A stretch of 64,000 nt of DNA, from assembly GCF_964204645.1 (NCBI RefSeq), contig NC_134026.1, positions 13,358,450 to 13,422,449 of the forward strand. The letters are read 5' to 3'. Below are positions 23,275 through 32,997 of this stretch, in pieces. Position numbers and translations under genes: made by a program. Position 1 is the first letter of the stretch, and each line of letters starts with the position of its first letter. A model generated the notes under the pieces. The model did no database searches and was not told the DNA's origin. It saw only the letters and a list, made by a program, of their open reading frames with translations. The DNA comes from Tubulanus polymorphus (Eukaryota; Nemertea; Palaeonemertea; Tubulaniformes; Tubulanidae).

Positions 23275-23807
23275 TTATTGTAGAAAAATTTTTACTTTCA
23301 ATATTTGAAAATGTTATGACTCCAGTTGACAATAATGTCATAACCTAATTGAAATGATAGATATCCAATCTATTTATTTAATTCAGTCATAACTAAATAA
23401 TCATTTTTTAAATCAAAATATAATTTATTTTCATCTTGAATTGGTAGCATATATTTACATCATTTACTATAACCTTTTACTACATTTTCTGATATCGCAT
23501 CATTAATTCTAGCTATTCTCGCAGTTTCATAAATCTTAAATAATTTAATGATTTCATCTGATTTCATTGTATCTAATTCATTATAAGTTAAATTTTTAAT
23601 AATAAAGTATTTTACATTTCCCAAATGCTATCAATATTTCTAATTGATGTTTGCAAAATAATATTCATAATTATTGTTTGTAGTAATATCATTTAAAGCA
23701 TCATTATTATCTGGTGTTAATTTTGTTTCTGTTATACCTAAATCATCCAAAGTTTTTTCAATTGGAAGATCACTATTTTTAGATTTAATTTTCTTTGCAT
23801 CGCCCAT
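23210..23807 (-). pseudogene. Maverick A counterpart of the 201-codon gene (decayed)
   Basis: The start lies in TTATATAAATGGGCG. Conserved blocks with 60,453-61,058 include EKTLDDLGIT, KNLTYNELDTMKS, RINDAISENVVKGYSK and LKNDYLVMTELNK. Several stops and a deletion around the middle make it non-functional. Its 3' end overlaps the membrane-protein gene, as in element B. Function unknown. Confidence 0.65.
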
Positions 23808-23837
23808 TTATATAACAAAAAAATTAAATGTGTTGTT

Positions 23838-24150
23838 GCAACTAGAATTTAACTAGAATGTTACTAAAAATATACTAGATTAACAAGCTAGTAGAAATAT
23901 TAATGTTTTTATTTATTTCTTGTTCAATTTTATTTCTTTTTTGATTTTATATTTGATATTTGTTTTGAACTACCAATAACTAGAATTCAACTAGAATGTA
24001 ACTAAAAATATACTAGATTAAGAAGCTAGTTGAAATACTATTGTTTTTATTTATTTCTTGTTGAATTTTATTTGATTTTTGTTTCAACTACCAATAACTA
24101 AAGTTTAACTAGAATGTGACTAAAAATATAATAGATTAACAAACTAGTTG
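23838..24150. repeat. CTAGTT-rich tandem repeat upstream of the ATPase-side genes (A)
   Basis: Three units of ~115-128 bp carry AACTAGAATTTAACTAGAATG, then ACTAGATTAACAAGCTAGTTG and a T-rich spacer. The same repeat lies at the same place in element B (61,091-61,335). The AACAAGCTAGTTG word is a partial palindrome. Conservation of a noncoding repeat in one intergenic position hints at a role in replication or packaging, which is inference. Confidence 0.7.
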
Positions 24151-24153
24151 AGT

Positions 24154-24387
24154 TTAAATAAATTCATATTTAAATGGGTGTTGTAATCGAAATAGTATTT
24201 TTGACCTTTTATTATTTTTCAATTTATCCATATATTCATTATGTAAATCATGTGGAATAATAACATTATCAAAATAGTTTTTATAAATAGTTTCTAATAA
24301 ATTTAATATAAAATAAGTTCTTCCACAATTTGTTACACCAGAAATTAACATATTATGAGGTTCAAATATAAATAATTCTTTATTCAT
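24154..24387 (-). pseudogene. Maverick A packaging ATPase, internal deletion
   Basis: The frame is open over 77 codons but joins codons 1-41 of the full ATPase directly to codons ~168-202 of the element B homologue. About 393 bp are lost, including the Walker B motif. The Walker A loop reads GVTNCGRT, with the essential lysine changed to arginine. The start context is ATATATAAATGAAT. It cannot hydrolyse ATP. Confidence 0.8.
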
Positions 24388-25350
24388 TTATATATTTTTA
24401 ATTTTACTCGATAATATCCATTCATTGAATTTATTTACTAAAGAATATTTTTTTCTATTATCAGTTTTTGTTTTTAATTCTTTTTCAATTCTATATTCTT
24501 GTTCTAGATTTTCAGTAGTTAAACTTAATTCTTCTTCATAAAAGTACCCATCAACTTCTTCACCATCTAAATCTTCTAATTTATGGACATATGGTTTTGT
24601 TGTTATTACCTTTTTTATTTTATATATTTCTCTATTAAAATTACGATCGTATCCTTTGTCAAATACTTTTTATACTAGAAGAATGATAAGAATTATTGTA
24701 ACCTTCTATCAATTTTGGTAAAATATCAATCCATTTAAAATTATCATTTGCTGTAAAATATTTCCACATTCTTGTTGTTCATGTTCTATTAAATCTTTCA
24801 ACAACTGCTGCTTTTTTATCCGATTTTGTTGAAAAATATTCAATATTAAGATAATCTAAGAGTTCATGAAAAGATGAATTATCAAATTCTTTACCATCAT
24901 CAAATTGTATTTTTTCTGGCTTTATTTTACCACCTGACAGAAATTTTCTTTAAAAATGTAATGTTTGTACAGCATCTTTTCTGTAAAGTGGGAAGCTCCA
25001 TACATAACGACTAAAAATATCAATTATATTCAATATCCACCAATAATCATCATTATCTTTTTTAGGATTTTTCATATCAATCATATCAATTAAATCTCCT
25101 TGCCACTGTTGATCTACATAACTTACCATAGTTTTACGAGTTTTATATTTTCTAACAATTTTTCTATGTGTTGTATATGTTGGTTGTTCTAACATAAAAT
25201 CATTTATACTTTTATATTTAACTACATTTTGTGGGATTATCTTATCTAATTTATCTTGTTTTACTTGACGCCATACATTTTTGGTAGAAGAATAAGCAAC
25301 TGAACTCTCAGGGTTATCATATTAATTTCTTAAATATTGTTCTTTATCCT
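24388..25350 (-). pseudogene. Maverick A chromodomain integrase (decayed)
   Basis: Counterpart of 61,952-63,076. The clearest open part (24,950-25,195) carries WQGDLIDM, with the first catalytic Asp, and NIIDIFSRYVWSFPLYRKDA. Downstream blocks with FDDGKEF, the ERFNRTLR region and the C-terminal tail occur in shifted frames, with a deletion of ~150 bp between the core and the tail. The start codon region is lost. Confidence 0.75.
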
Positions 25351-25371
25351 TAATATTGAATACTATCTAAT

Positions 25372-27621
25372 TGAGAATTTATAATATTTAATTGCGCGTC
25401 AGATATAAGATAAATATGCATTTTATAATTTAAACCTCCTTATATCTTTTTCATGAATAATTGTATTTCATCTTTTGTGTTCTGCAGCTTTCTCCCAGAA
25501 CCATTTAATAAGTTATCTTCAGTTGATCTAAAATCCAACCATAATGCATATTTATTGCCGGTATAATAATCAATTTGATTAATATTACAATCCTCAGTTA
25601 GTTTACTTCTTTCATTCATAAAATAATCTCTAATTTCTGGCCACTGATCAATCATTCTCATTCCCTGGCAAAATATTTTATTTGCTATACCTTCAATTGT
25701 TATTTCTACTTTTGATATTTCAGGATTATAATATTTATCAACTTTTATTGCACCATTAGAATATGTTGCAATGGTTAAAAGTATTAATATAACTTTAATA
25801 GATCCTCTTGGGAAGTTAATATTCTCATTAATATTTCATCATTTGCACTAATAGTTACAGTTTTAAATTCATCAATATAATTTTATAGTAATGAAAATCC
25901 TTGGTTACATTGAGTTTGAATTGTGCTCGCAATATTTTCATCAGTTACTGTATCATATTCTAAACATATATTTGATAATTCATAACCCATATCTTTAACA
26001 ACGCTAGATCGCACAATTTCATTAACAAGAGTAAATGTTATTTCGAATATAATATCCTCTTGTATTGCATTATTATTTATCAATTCAAAATCTAATGGCA
26101 TTTATATTTGCTTCCATAAATCTTTTTAATCAAATTATCTGCAGCATTATCTACTTAATCATTAGCGTCTTATCTTAATTTATTTTGATTTAAGGATTGG
26201 ATGCCTTGAAATATCATATTTTTTCTATTTTCTTTTTCTATTTTCTATTTTCTTAAATAAATTATAATCATCTAATGAAAAAACTGTTTCTGGTCCAATC
26301 TTTATAATTAATTTTTTAATTAAATATCTTCCAAAATTAGCTACAGCATAATTATTTTCAAATAATTGCACTTACAACTTTATTTTAGAATCATTATCCA
26401 ATTTAATATTCTTAGTTTTTGTTTCAGTTGATTGAATATGTTTTTTAATTTTTTCACCTTCCATTAGTTTTGAAGCAGTAATAATCTTTTTATTTATGTC
26501 ATTTAATCCAAACTTATTATTTATTGTTGCAGTTTTAATTAGATTATTATAACCAATTATATTTCCCATTTTTAATACTAAATCATTATAAATAATTAAT
26601 AAATTAGGTCCTATACAATAATTTAATCTAACATGTGATTTATCTAAATAATCTTGATATCTTACAATGTTTTCGGGAATTGATCTAATTTAATCATTAT
26701 GAATTGAATCCTCAAATAATACTTTTGAATTGTTTTTGTGTATCAAATGATGTATTTACATTTCCAATTATTGGGGATCTTGTTTCAACCTGTGATCCTA
26801 ATATACAAATCAAATATATAAATATATTCTAATAAATTGATTTATTCGCTGTATACCAGGCTTGGTAAAACCTTCACTATTTTCTAACATAAAATCAACC
26901 CAACCATTATTATTTTCTTGTTTTAAATTATCATAGAACTTCGGCAATTTATTGAAATTTAATGTTTCTAAATCCATATTTTCTATTTTACCATAACCTA
27001 ATTTATTATTATAGATATTATAAAAACTATTAATTGGTAAGGGAAGTGTACAATATTCTGCAATTTTTTTAGGGCAAGGAAGTGATCCAATTTTTGTTCT
27101 AAAATCAGAATTATATATATTTATATTAAATTCATTACAAACTTTATAAAACATTGATGAATTAATATTATTATCTAATTCTTTAAAATATCTAGATCCT
27201 GGTAAAGGACACTCTAATTCATTTAATATTAATCTTATTTGAAAATAAGTATGAAATCTAAATAAACTTTGAATTAATTTATATTTAGAATTATTCAAAT
27301 GATCATTCCAGCTTATTCCACAACCTGTTGTAGCACAATAAACTGCAAAATTTAATTGGTCCCGCCATTACTTCATATAAGATTTTAATAACCATTGATT
27401 TTCATCTTTCATTTTTTTCAAATTAATTAAATATCCATGAAATATATTTTCCATCTTTACATTCAAATTATTAGTTTCAGTAACATAAATATCTAAATTA
27501 ATTAATGAATTTAAAACTACATTTCAATATGTGATATTTTTATTACAAATCTATTGCTGTATTGTATATTATATTTAATTGATTTATTATATTGAAGAGC
27601 TTTTGGAAAACTATCTACCAT
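25372..27621 (-). pseudogene. Maverick A major-capsid-like gene (decayed)
   Basis: A single long gene of ~750 codons is inferred from ATG 27,621 (context ATTATATAAATGGTAG) to ~25,372. The best open pieces are 26,810-27,298, 26,372-26,569, 25,883-26,101 and 25,440-25,661. Recognisable blocks, N to C, are LILNELECPLPGSRYF; GFTKPGIQRINQFIR; IGNVNTSFDTQKQF; ENNYAVANFGRYLIKKL; IPLDFELI; SNICLEYDTVTDE; MRMIDQWPEI; and YALWLDFRSTEDN. The C-terminal blocks agree with element B. By position and conserved text this is the Polinton hexon-like (double jelly-roll) protein, a family assignment from memory and not a search. Many stops and shifts are present. Confidence 0.65.
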
Positions 27622-27643
27622 TTATATAATTAATTAAAATATT

Positions 27644-27998
27644 AATAATTTATTGATTTGTTTAATTGTTTATCTTGTTCTTCAATTGTTATATTACCAT
27701 TTAAACTTATTATATGATCTAATGTATTTTTCAATTTATTTATTTCATTTATATTAGATTTAATTTTTTTAAGTTACTTTTTATATTTAATTTTGAACTT
27801 ATTCCGGTTAAAACACTTAAACTTAAACCTAGCGCACCAATTGTGATAGCTAATGGTGTTAATGGACTGAAGATATTTTTTCTTTTTGATTTTTAAATCA
27901 TTTTCAAATTCTAATATTTGTTTTTCCAAATACAATTTTGATTTTGTTTTATTTATATCATGAGGAATAATATCAGCATTATCAACTTTATCATCCAT
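27644..27998 (-). pseudogene. Maverick A small charged protein gene (decayed)
   Basis: The start is in TAAATAAATGGATG. The first 74 codons are open and strongly charged (LEKQILEFENDLKIKKKK), consistent with a coiled coil. A shift near 27,775 leads to a tail with GNITIEEQDKQLNKS. Fragment C has the same gene (11,728-12,133). A hydrophobic stretch with an isoleucine-, alanine- and glycine-rich sequence lies around 27,790-27,860 in another frame, suggesting a lost membrane segment. Function unknown. Confidence 0.5.
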
Positions 27999-28028
27999 TT
28001 ATTTAGAAAAAAAATTATTAATTAGTAA

Positions 28029-28438
28029 ATTTATAAGCAACAAATAATACAATAACTGTTCCACCTAGAATCGGAATTATTTCATATTGTTGTTGTTTTT
28101 TACTTGGTGTATAATAATCTGATAATTTAGGTTTGTATAGATGTAATTTTTGTTTATTTGTTACTGCATTATATGAACTCATAGCTTCATCAACTGCTTG
28201 AAAATCTCTGTGTTATTTTTTGATTATATAATTCTCTATTGATATAATCCATATAATTTTGTCTTCATTCTCTATATTCTTCTGCTGCTTTATTTTATTT
28301 CTCTAATGCTAAGTTATGTCTTCTTTGTTCTGCTAATGAACTATTTTCATCAATATGCTTAAATAAATAAGCACCACCAGTAAATGCTAAGGCGTTAACG
28401 ATTGCTGATCCTATAATAGTTATAATTTCAGATGCCAT
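28029..28438 (-). pseudogene. Maverick A membrane protein gene (decayed)
   Basis: The start context is CTAAATAAATGGC. The N-terminus (MASEIITIIGSAIVNALAFTG) looks like a signal anchor. A charged helical middle (SSLAEQRRHNLALEK) and a C-terminal hydrophobic segment (IIPILGGTVIVLFVAYKF) follow. At least three frame breaks lie in the middle. It is positioned among structural genes, so probably a virion-associated membrane protein; that is an inference. Confidence 0.5.
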
Positions 28439-28462
28439 TTATTTAGTAAAAAAATTATGTAT

Positions 28463-28660
28463 TTATATAGAAAGAATATATTTTTGTTTTTCTAAATAAT
28501 AAATTGTTAAAATAGATAAAGTTACTGCTAATGCTAATTTCAAAATATTTTTAATTTTAACTAAAAAGACTCTATGTTCAAGAGTTTTATTCGATATATC
28601 ATGAAAAGAATTACATAAACTTACATTTACGAATTTTAAACCAACACAATTTTTAAATTC
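28463..28660 (-). pseudogene. Maverick A tiny membrane-type ORF without start
   Basis: An open stretch of ~65 codons has a hydrophobic helix (ILKLALAVTLSILTIYYL) followed by a short basic tail. No ATG is found in frame and an in-frame TAA precedes it, so it is either a remnant or chance. Confidence 0.25.
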
Positions 28661-28701
28661 TTAAATTTCTTAATTTTTAAATTTAAATAAATTTAATAAT
28701 T

Positions 28702-29533
28702 ATGTTAAAAACATTCAGAAGTGTAAAATTAATGACTCAACAGTTAATGTTGATATTAACGAAAGTAATAATAATTCTGTTGAAGTTGAACCTGAAATTA
28801 TTTGGAAAAAGACCATTTCTATTTTATGACAAGAATAATATAAAAGATAATTTCTGTGAACCTTGTCGAATAAAATATAGCCCTGATAATATAGAAGATT
28901 TGGAGAATCATCAACTTCGTAAAGCACATATAGAGAAAATTTCTAATAAATTTGAAACAGAATTCAATGAAAGAAAAATAATATATTAGCAAAAATAAAA
29001 TACGAGAAAACGTTACCAGATAATAAAGAGACACTTGAAAAGTTAGAAAAACAATATGATGAATCTGTAAATTGATTATTACAACAAGTAATTCAAATCT
29101 ACATAATGGAACAATAAAACATAAAGAAAACGTAAGAAAATACCAAGAACTGAATGAAGATCTTTTACCAAGATATGATAGAAAATAATGCCCACAATGT
29201 ATTTATGAGTAGTTAAGACAAGAAGATTCTGTGATATTTTGTAATGAATGTGGTTGGCAAAAAAATTTATGGGGTGATGAAAAAACTAGAGATATTCTTA
29301 TGGAATCAAAATTAAAATATCTAGATGAAATTTTTAAGATATTTTCTATGGAAGATCATACACCAGAATATAAGCAATGGCTTGAAAAAATGAAAATGAT
29401 AGAAAATAAAAATGGTGAAATAACTAAGAAAGATATAATAAAAACAATTATTCCATCAACATGTAACACAAAAGAAAAGAAAATGTATTTATATTTATTA
29501 TTTAACGATTATTATAAAAAAAACCTTAATTAA
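28702..29533 (+). pseudogene. Maverick A zinc-binding protein gene (broken)
   Basis: The 5' part (28,702-28,989) contains C-x2-C followed by H-x5-H (CEPCRIKYS; HQLRKAH). After ~240 bp with stops, the reading resumes with CPQC and FCNECGW (29,188-29,260), a four-cysteine zinc ribbon, and runs open to TAA 29,531-29,533 with a lysine-rich C-terminal region. It is one of two plus-strand genes opposite the structural cluster and lacks the TAAATG start context. It could be a regulatory or transcription-type protein, but no family is recognised. Confidence 0.45.
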
Positions 29534-29544
29534 CAAAAGAAAAT

Positions 29545-29859
29545 ATGGAAAATATAAAAGAAACATTCACAAACATATTAAAATATTATGTGGATAATAA
29601 AATAACAGATTTTATCAATTATGAATTCTTTTTAAATAAGATTGTAAATTTTTTAAACATCGATATTATAATTCCATTTGATGAATTAACAAACAAAAAG
29701 AAACAAAGAAAGCGAGATGAAATGTGGAATGATATAGAATTTTATTTAAATGAGAAAAATGAAATGGAAGAACCTAAAGAAATTATAGGAAAACAATTTG
29801 ATGAATGTGAAGAAACCAATAGTGATTTCGAATATGATGATATTGATTTTCTGTTTTGA
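29545..29859 (+). CDS. Maverick A small acidic protein, unknown function
   Basis: The frame is open over 104 codons, starting 12 bp after the stop of the zinc-ribbon gene. It is mostly helical, with a basic patch (TNKKKQRKRDE) near residue 50 and a very acidic, aromatic C-terminus (DFEYDDIDFLF). An intact frame in a decayed element could mean late decay by chance. No family is recognised. It does not carry the TAAATG context of the minus-strand genes. Confidence 0.45.
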   Translation: MENIKETFTNILKYYVDNKITDFINYEFFLNKIVNFLNIDIIIPFDELTNKKKQRKRDEMWNDIEFYLNEKNEMEEPKEIIGKQFDECEETNSDFEYDDIDFLF

Positions 29860-29930
29860 TGGCCATAAGGTAATGTTTTTATTCCATCACCCAAAATCTA
29901 TCTTTTAAACTAGTTTTTTCAAGATTTAAA

Positions 29931-30490
29931 CTAGTTTTTTTCAACTTCATTAATGTACATCTCGTGGTCTTCTGATCTTAAACAATTCATTTTATGTTTC
30001 ATTACAATTGAGTTATATAAACACTTTATATAATCTTGATATTCTATATGATTATCAACCACATGTTTTGTTATTCCTTTTAACTTTTTAGCTTCATGAT
30101 CTTTTGTTCTATAACTATACATTTTACTTCTTATCCCAATAAATTCAATCATTTCATCACCCCCTAATTCATCTTTAAATTTACCAGGCTGCTTTTTATT
30201 ATCATTGCTAAATAATTCATGATCTTTTGGATAATTGCTAAAATCAAAATGATGTTTTAATGTTTTTAAGTCTTTTGTTATGTCATTTGTCTTGATTATT
30301 AGTATGTACGCATCCGTATGGACTAGGATTAATGGAAACCCAGAATTGAATGTTCCATCTTCAGTTGATAAATCATAAACATAATCAGTTGGGTTATATA
30401 TTTCAAATAAATCTTAAACTTCTTCAGTTAACTCATTTTCTACATAGCTTGAATTAAAACAAAATACCATACCATTTTAAAATACCATTT
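29931..30490 (-). pseudogene. Maverick A DNA polymerase B C-terminus with C-terminal end of an intein
   Basis: From 30,490 downward, the first ~40 codons end in DYVYDLSTEDGTFNSG followed by LILVH. That is the usual form of intein C-terminal blocks F and G, which end VHN before the extein. The next residues, TDAYILIIKTNDITKDL, continue the polymerase at the TDS half of the YxDTDS motif. HFDFSNYPKDH, GKFKDEL, EFIGIRSKMYSY and KKLKGITKHVV follow, all standard for the C-terminal palm and thumb of Maverick-type polymerases. The terminal intein Asn and the Ser of TDS are lost and one stop is present, so it is dead. The upstream side is cut by the Penelope-like element. Confidence 0.75.
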
Positions 30491-30596
30491 TCCTAAATTA
30501 TGTTTTGCATTTAATACATAATCTTGCACTATACGAGTAAAATCCCACAATAAAAGAATTAGATGATAAAATGTTTATTAAAACATATAAGAAATA

Positions 30597-30626
30597 TTTC
30601 GGGTGGTTACTACCACCCTTCTTCAG
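30597..30626 (-). ncRNA. Hammerhead-ribozyme-like core in the Penelope-like element
   Basis: The minus strand reads CTGAAGA, one A, stem GGGTGG/CCACCC with the 6-nt loop TAGTAA, then GAAA. This has the same 7-1-6-6-6-4 architecture as the motifs at 3,657 and 36,705 and lies just 3' of the GIY-YIG coding relic, where Penelope-like terminal repeats carry hammerheads. Confidence 0.55.
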
Positions 30627-30693
30627 TCTAAAATGACTTGCCAAATACAGTATTAATACATGAAATATGAAATAAGACACGAATCGCTGCACA

Positions 30694-31113
30694 TTACGTT
30701 ATGGAGACTAGAGCACTGACATAACTTGAAAGAAGTTTATTATGGGGGCTGAAACCATTATTTAGTTTGACAGAACGATCGGAATGAGTAGTAATTAAAG
30801 CAGATTCAACTATATGTCGTTTAGTGCGACTACTGTTGGAAAAGATAATATTGGCTCTAGAAAAATCAAAATTGTGTCCGGTAACCAAAGAATGGGAGAC
30901 TACCCCACTTTCTAATTTAACCCCATTAAAAAAATCTCGTTTATGTTCTTTAATACGATCCTTAATATTCCTACCGGTTTCCCCAATGTAAAAAAGGTTA
31001 CAATCAGAACAGTTGATTTTATAAACATCACAATGGACATTAGGGTTCAGATTGTTATTGGAGCAAAAATTAGAAATTTTCTTATTATACTTGAAAATCA
31101 AATAAGTATTCAA
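30694..31113 (-). CDS. GIY-YIG endonuclease domain of the Penelope-like element
   Basis: The frame is open for 139 codons. The domain starts VYKINCSDCNLFYIGETGRN (residues ~31-50), where the YIG-equivalent is FYIGETGR. It continues with IKDRIKEHKRDF, SHSLVTGHNFDF (His of the domain) and RTKRHIVESALI, carrying the catalytic Glu. A CxxC precedes the YIGETGR motif, typical of Penelope-type nucleases. It normally nicks target DNA for target-primed reverse transcription. The frame is broken at its junction with the reverse transcriptase, so the copy is not active. Confidence 0.75.
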   Translation of the reverse strand: MNTYLIFKYNKKISNFCSNNNLNPNVHCDVYKINCSDCNLFYIGETGRNIKDRIKEHKRDFFNGVKLESGVVSHSLVTGHNFDFSRANIIFSNSSRTKRHIVESALITTHSDRSVKLNNGFSPHNKLLSSYVSALVSIT

Positions 31114-31119
31114 ATGACG

Positions 31120-31780
31120 AAGAGCCGGTTTGAATTTGTCAAGGCAAGGGACAAAAGGAACTATAATTTTGTTTTTGGGTTTTGTTTTTGAGTCTAGGTT
31201 GGGCAGGAGAAAAATACTTTTTTGGCTTTGTGAAGGGCTTTCACTAAAATCTTGTCAGGGTATGCAAGTTTTTTGAAACTTGATTGAATATGTAAAATGT
31301 CATGTTCTAAAAAGTTTTTATCACAAATCCTATGAGCCCGAAGGAAAAAACCTTGAACAACGGCCACTTAAAGGTAAGTTGGAGTGAACGAGAAGAAATG
31401 TAGGTAGGATTCACAGTTAGTAGGTTTACGAAAAACAGAGAAACCTAATCTCGAATTAGAATTATGTATGAGAACATCCAGAAAAGGGCATTTTCCCGTC
31501 AACTTCAAGGAAGGATAAAAGGAATTGAGATATGTCAAAAATAATTCAAGGTTAAAATCAGTTGATACTAAACGTCAAATGTCATCAACATACCTGAGCC
31601 ATAGAAGAGGCGCGAACCAAGTGTATAGGGGTAAAATTTCCGATTCAATATGTTCTAAGGAGAGGTTAGCTAAAATCGGCGAGAGGGGGTCAACCATAGC
31701 GAAACCATATATTTGCTCAAAGAAAATGCCATAACATTGAAAATAGTAAAATCTTTTATGTAATAATTCATCTCCAAAAT
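31120..31780 (-). pseudogene. Penelope-like reverse transcriptase, C-terminal half
   Basis: Minus-strand blocks are DPLSPILANL (RT motif B region), LWLRYVDD (the catalytic YVDD, at ~31,580-31,600), CPFLDVLIHN, SVFRKPTN, FFLRAHRICD and LAYPDKIL. These match the order of Penelope-like transcriptases, and KALHKAKK leads into the endonuclease. At least two shifts or stops are present, and everything upstream of motif B is missing. Confidence 0.75.
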
Positions 31781-31824
31781 GAATTTAAAAAAAGCAAAAA
31801 AGCAATTTAAAAAAGCAAAAAAAA

Positions 31825-32088
31825 TACTTTAAATTCTCGCGTTGTACTAACATTACAGTAACTTAAATTTGCTGATATTTTATCTCCATATTTAGTTTTT
31901 ACCTTTTCTAATTTTAATATTTTATGATCAATTTCTTTTGTTACATCGACTAACTTTTTCAAATTGTCTTTTTGCTGGTGTTATTCTGTTATTTATTGTC
32001 GCTAAGAATCTCCCATTTACTGCTTGTGATGATGAGTGGTGTGTCGCCCTCTCGTCCTCTCCTCTGAAGCCCTGATTTTCCAATTACT
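31825..32088 (-). repeat. Right inverted end of Maverick A, carrying the left-end gene start
   Basis: The reverse complement reproduces the left end and the first ~65 codons' worth of the small left-end gene (MGDSLATINN-like start, then KTKYGDKISANLSYCNVST), without the internal deletion of the left copy. Elements D and E have a polymerase gene behind this end, so element A has exchanged that end for a copy of its opposite end. Confidence 0.75.
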
Positions 32089-32094
32089 TCCAGC

Positions 32095-32997
32095 TATCAG
32101 TGGCGTTTCGTGAATCGCGTTTACAAGTAGATGCGGATGGAGCGGATACCAAGTCCAACACCACACATGGGGAATTATTTGTTATGGCCAATTACAATTT
32201 TCTATTCCGAACGTTCCAATTACCCCACGAGTGTACTTATAATGAATAAATAACAATGGGTATGAAAGAGATGATTTTTAGGGATCAATAGTTTAAAAGG
32301 GAAATATATCTATACCGTTATTGGTGGCTCGCACCTCAGCGGTCACCTAGCACTTGGGTGCAAATATCGCTGTATTAAAGCATTTCTCGCAGTTTAACTG
32401 GTTCCTTCGAGCTCTGGTCGTTGGATGTTTCGGATCGTGGGCCATAGGAACATGTGTTGTAAGTTGGAAATTTTACTGTATTTTTGTCACTTTGAATTTA
32501 TACTTTAGTAGCTAGTGCAACTGAGAAATGTAGTATTTTACGTGGTTTAAGGCACTTTCGTTACCTATTATTAACGTGTATTCTTATTTAGTTGTTAATT
32601 AGACCGAAGTCGTTTTCAATTGTGTTACCTTCAAAGTAACGCCATACTTGGCAATATTTGCTATTAAGTCTGTTTATTGCATGCATTCTTTGAGACGTTA
32701 TTGTTCTAACATCAATGTCTTTAGCTTAGTATTTATCAAGGGAAATAAAGATTAATACATCATTATTCACCAACAAGACGCGTTAATCAATTATGGTCGG
32801 GGATTGCCATCGCCCACTATACCACCCCACGCCCCCCCCCCCAACCCACACACACACCTAATACGAATCCGAGGATCCAACAGGGTACTAATGTGAATGA
32901 ATTTAGATTTTCATATTCAAACATCCTTAAGATCGGCCTGCATTTTTAATGGGACACCCAGTAATAAAGATCATATATTGGCCAATCAGGGTCTTAC
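32095..32997. other. Noncoding; end of the split tandem repeat, then unannotated
   Basis: The first ~60 bp complete the third 145-bp repeat unit interrupted by Maverick A. The remainder has no gene. A C-run with CACACACACA lies near 32,828-32,862. Confidence 0.4.

Larger units (their letters stand above)
30491..31795 (-). mobile_element. Penelope-like retroelement, 5'-truncated, inside Maverick A
   Basis: The 3' part of a Penelope-like element lies on the minus strand: reverse-transcriptase C-terminal half (31,780-31,120), GIY-YIG endonuclease (31,113-30,694) and a 3' region with a hammerhead-like motif (30,626-30,597). The junctions are polymerase/intein sequence at 30,490 and a T-rich low-complexity stretch next to the right Maverick end at ~31,795. 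It inserted after Maverick A was in place. Confidence 0.75.
22482..32088 (-). mobile_element. Maverick/Polinton element A, bounded, decayed copy
   Basis: The ends are inverted (TATTGGAAAATCAGGGCTT left; its complement with AGTAATTGGAAAATC right) and are flanked by the 6-bp direct repeat TCCAGC at 22,476-22,481 and 32,089-32,094. Six-base target duplications are the established Maverick signature. Gene order from the left end is: small gene (+), then on the minus strand two membrane-type proteins, packaging ATPase, chromodomain integrase, capsid-like gene, and three small proteins. Two zinc-binding/acidic proteins follow (+), then the polymerase C-terminus (-). Length is ~9.6 kb including a ~1.3-kb Penelope-like insertion. 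All large genes carry stops or deletions. The polymerase N-terminus is missing; the right end carries instead a copy of the left-end gene. Confidence 0.85.

Noticed and set aside
28702-29533. Viral late transcription factor (VLTF3-type) homologue
   Set aside because: Only a four-cysteine ribbon is shared; the conserved segments expected downstream in that family are not visible.
22889-30490. Element A as an active virus-like element
   Set aside because: The ATPase lacks Walker B, the integrase and capsid-like genes are broken and the polymerase is incomplete, so it is a relic despite intact ends.
31525-31734. 69-codon plus-strand frame
   Set aside because: Antisense shadow of the Penelope-like reverse transcriptase, including the YVDD segment.
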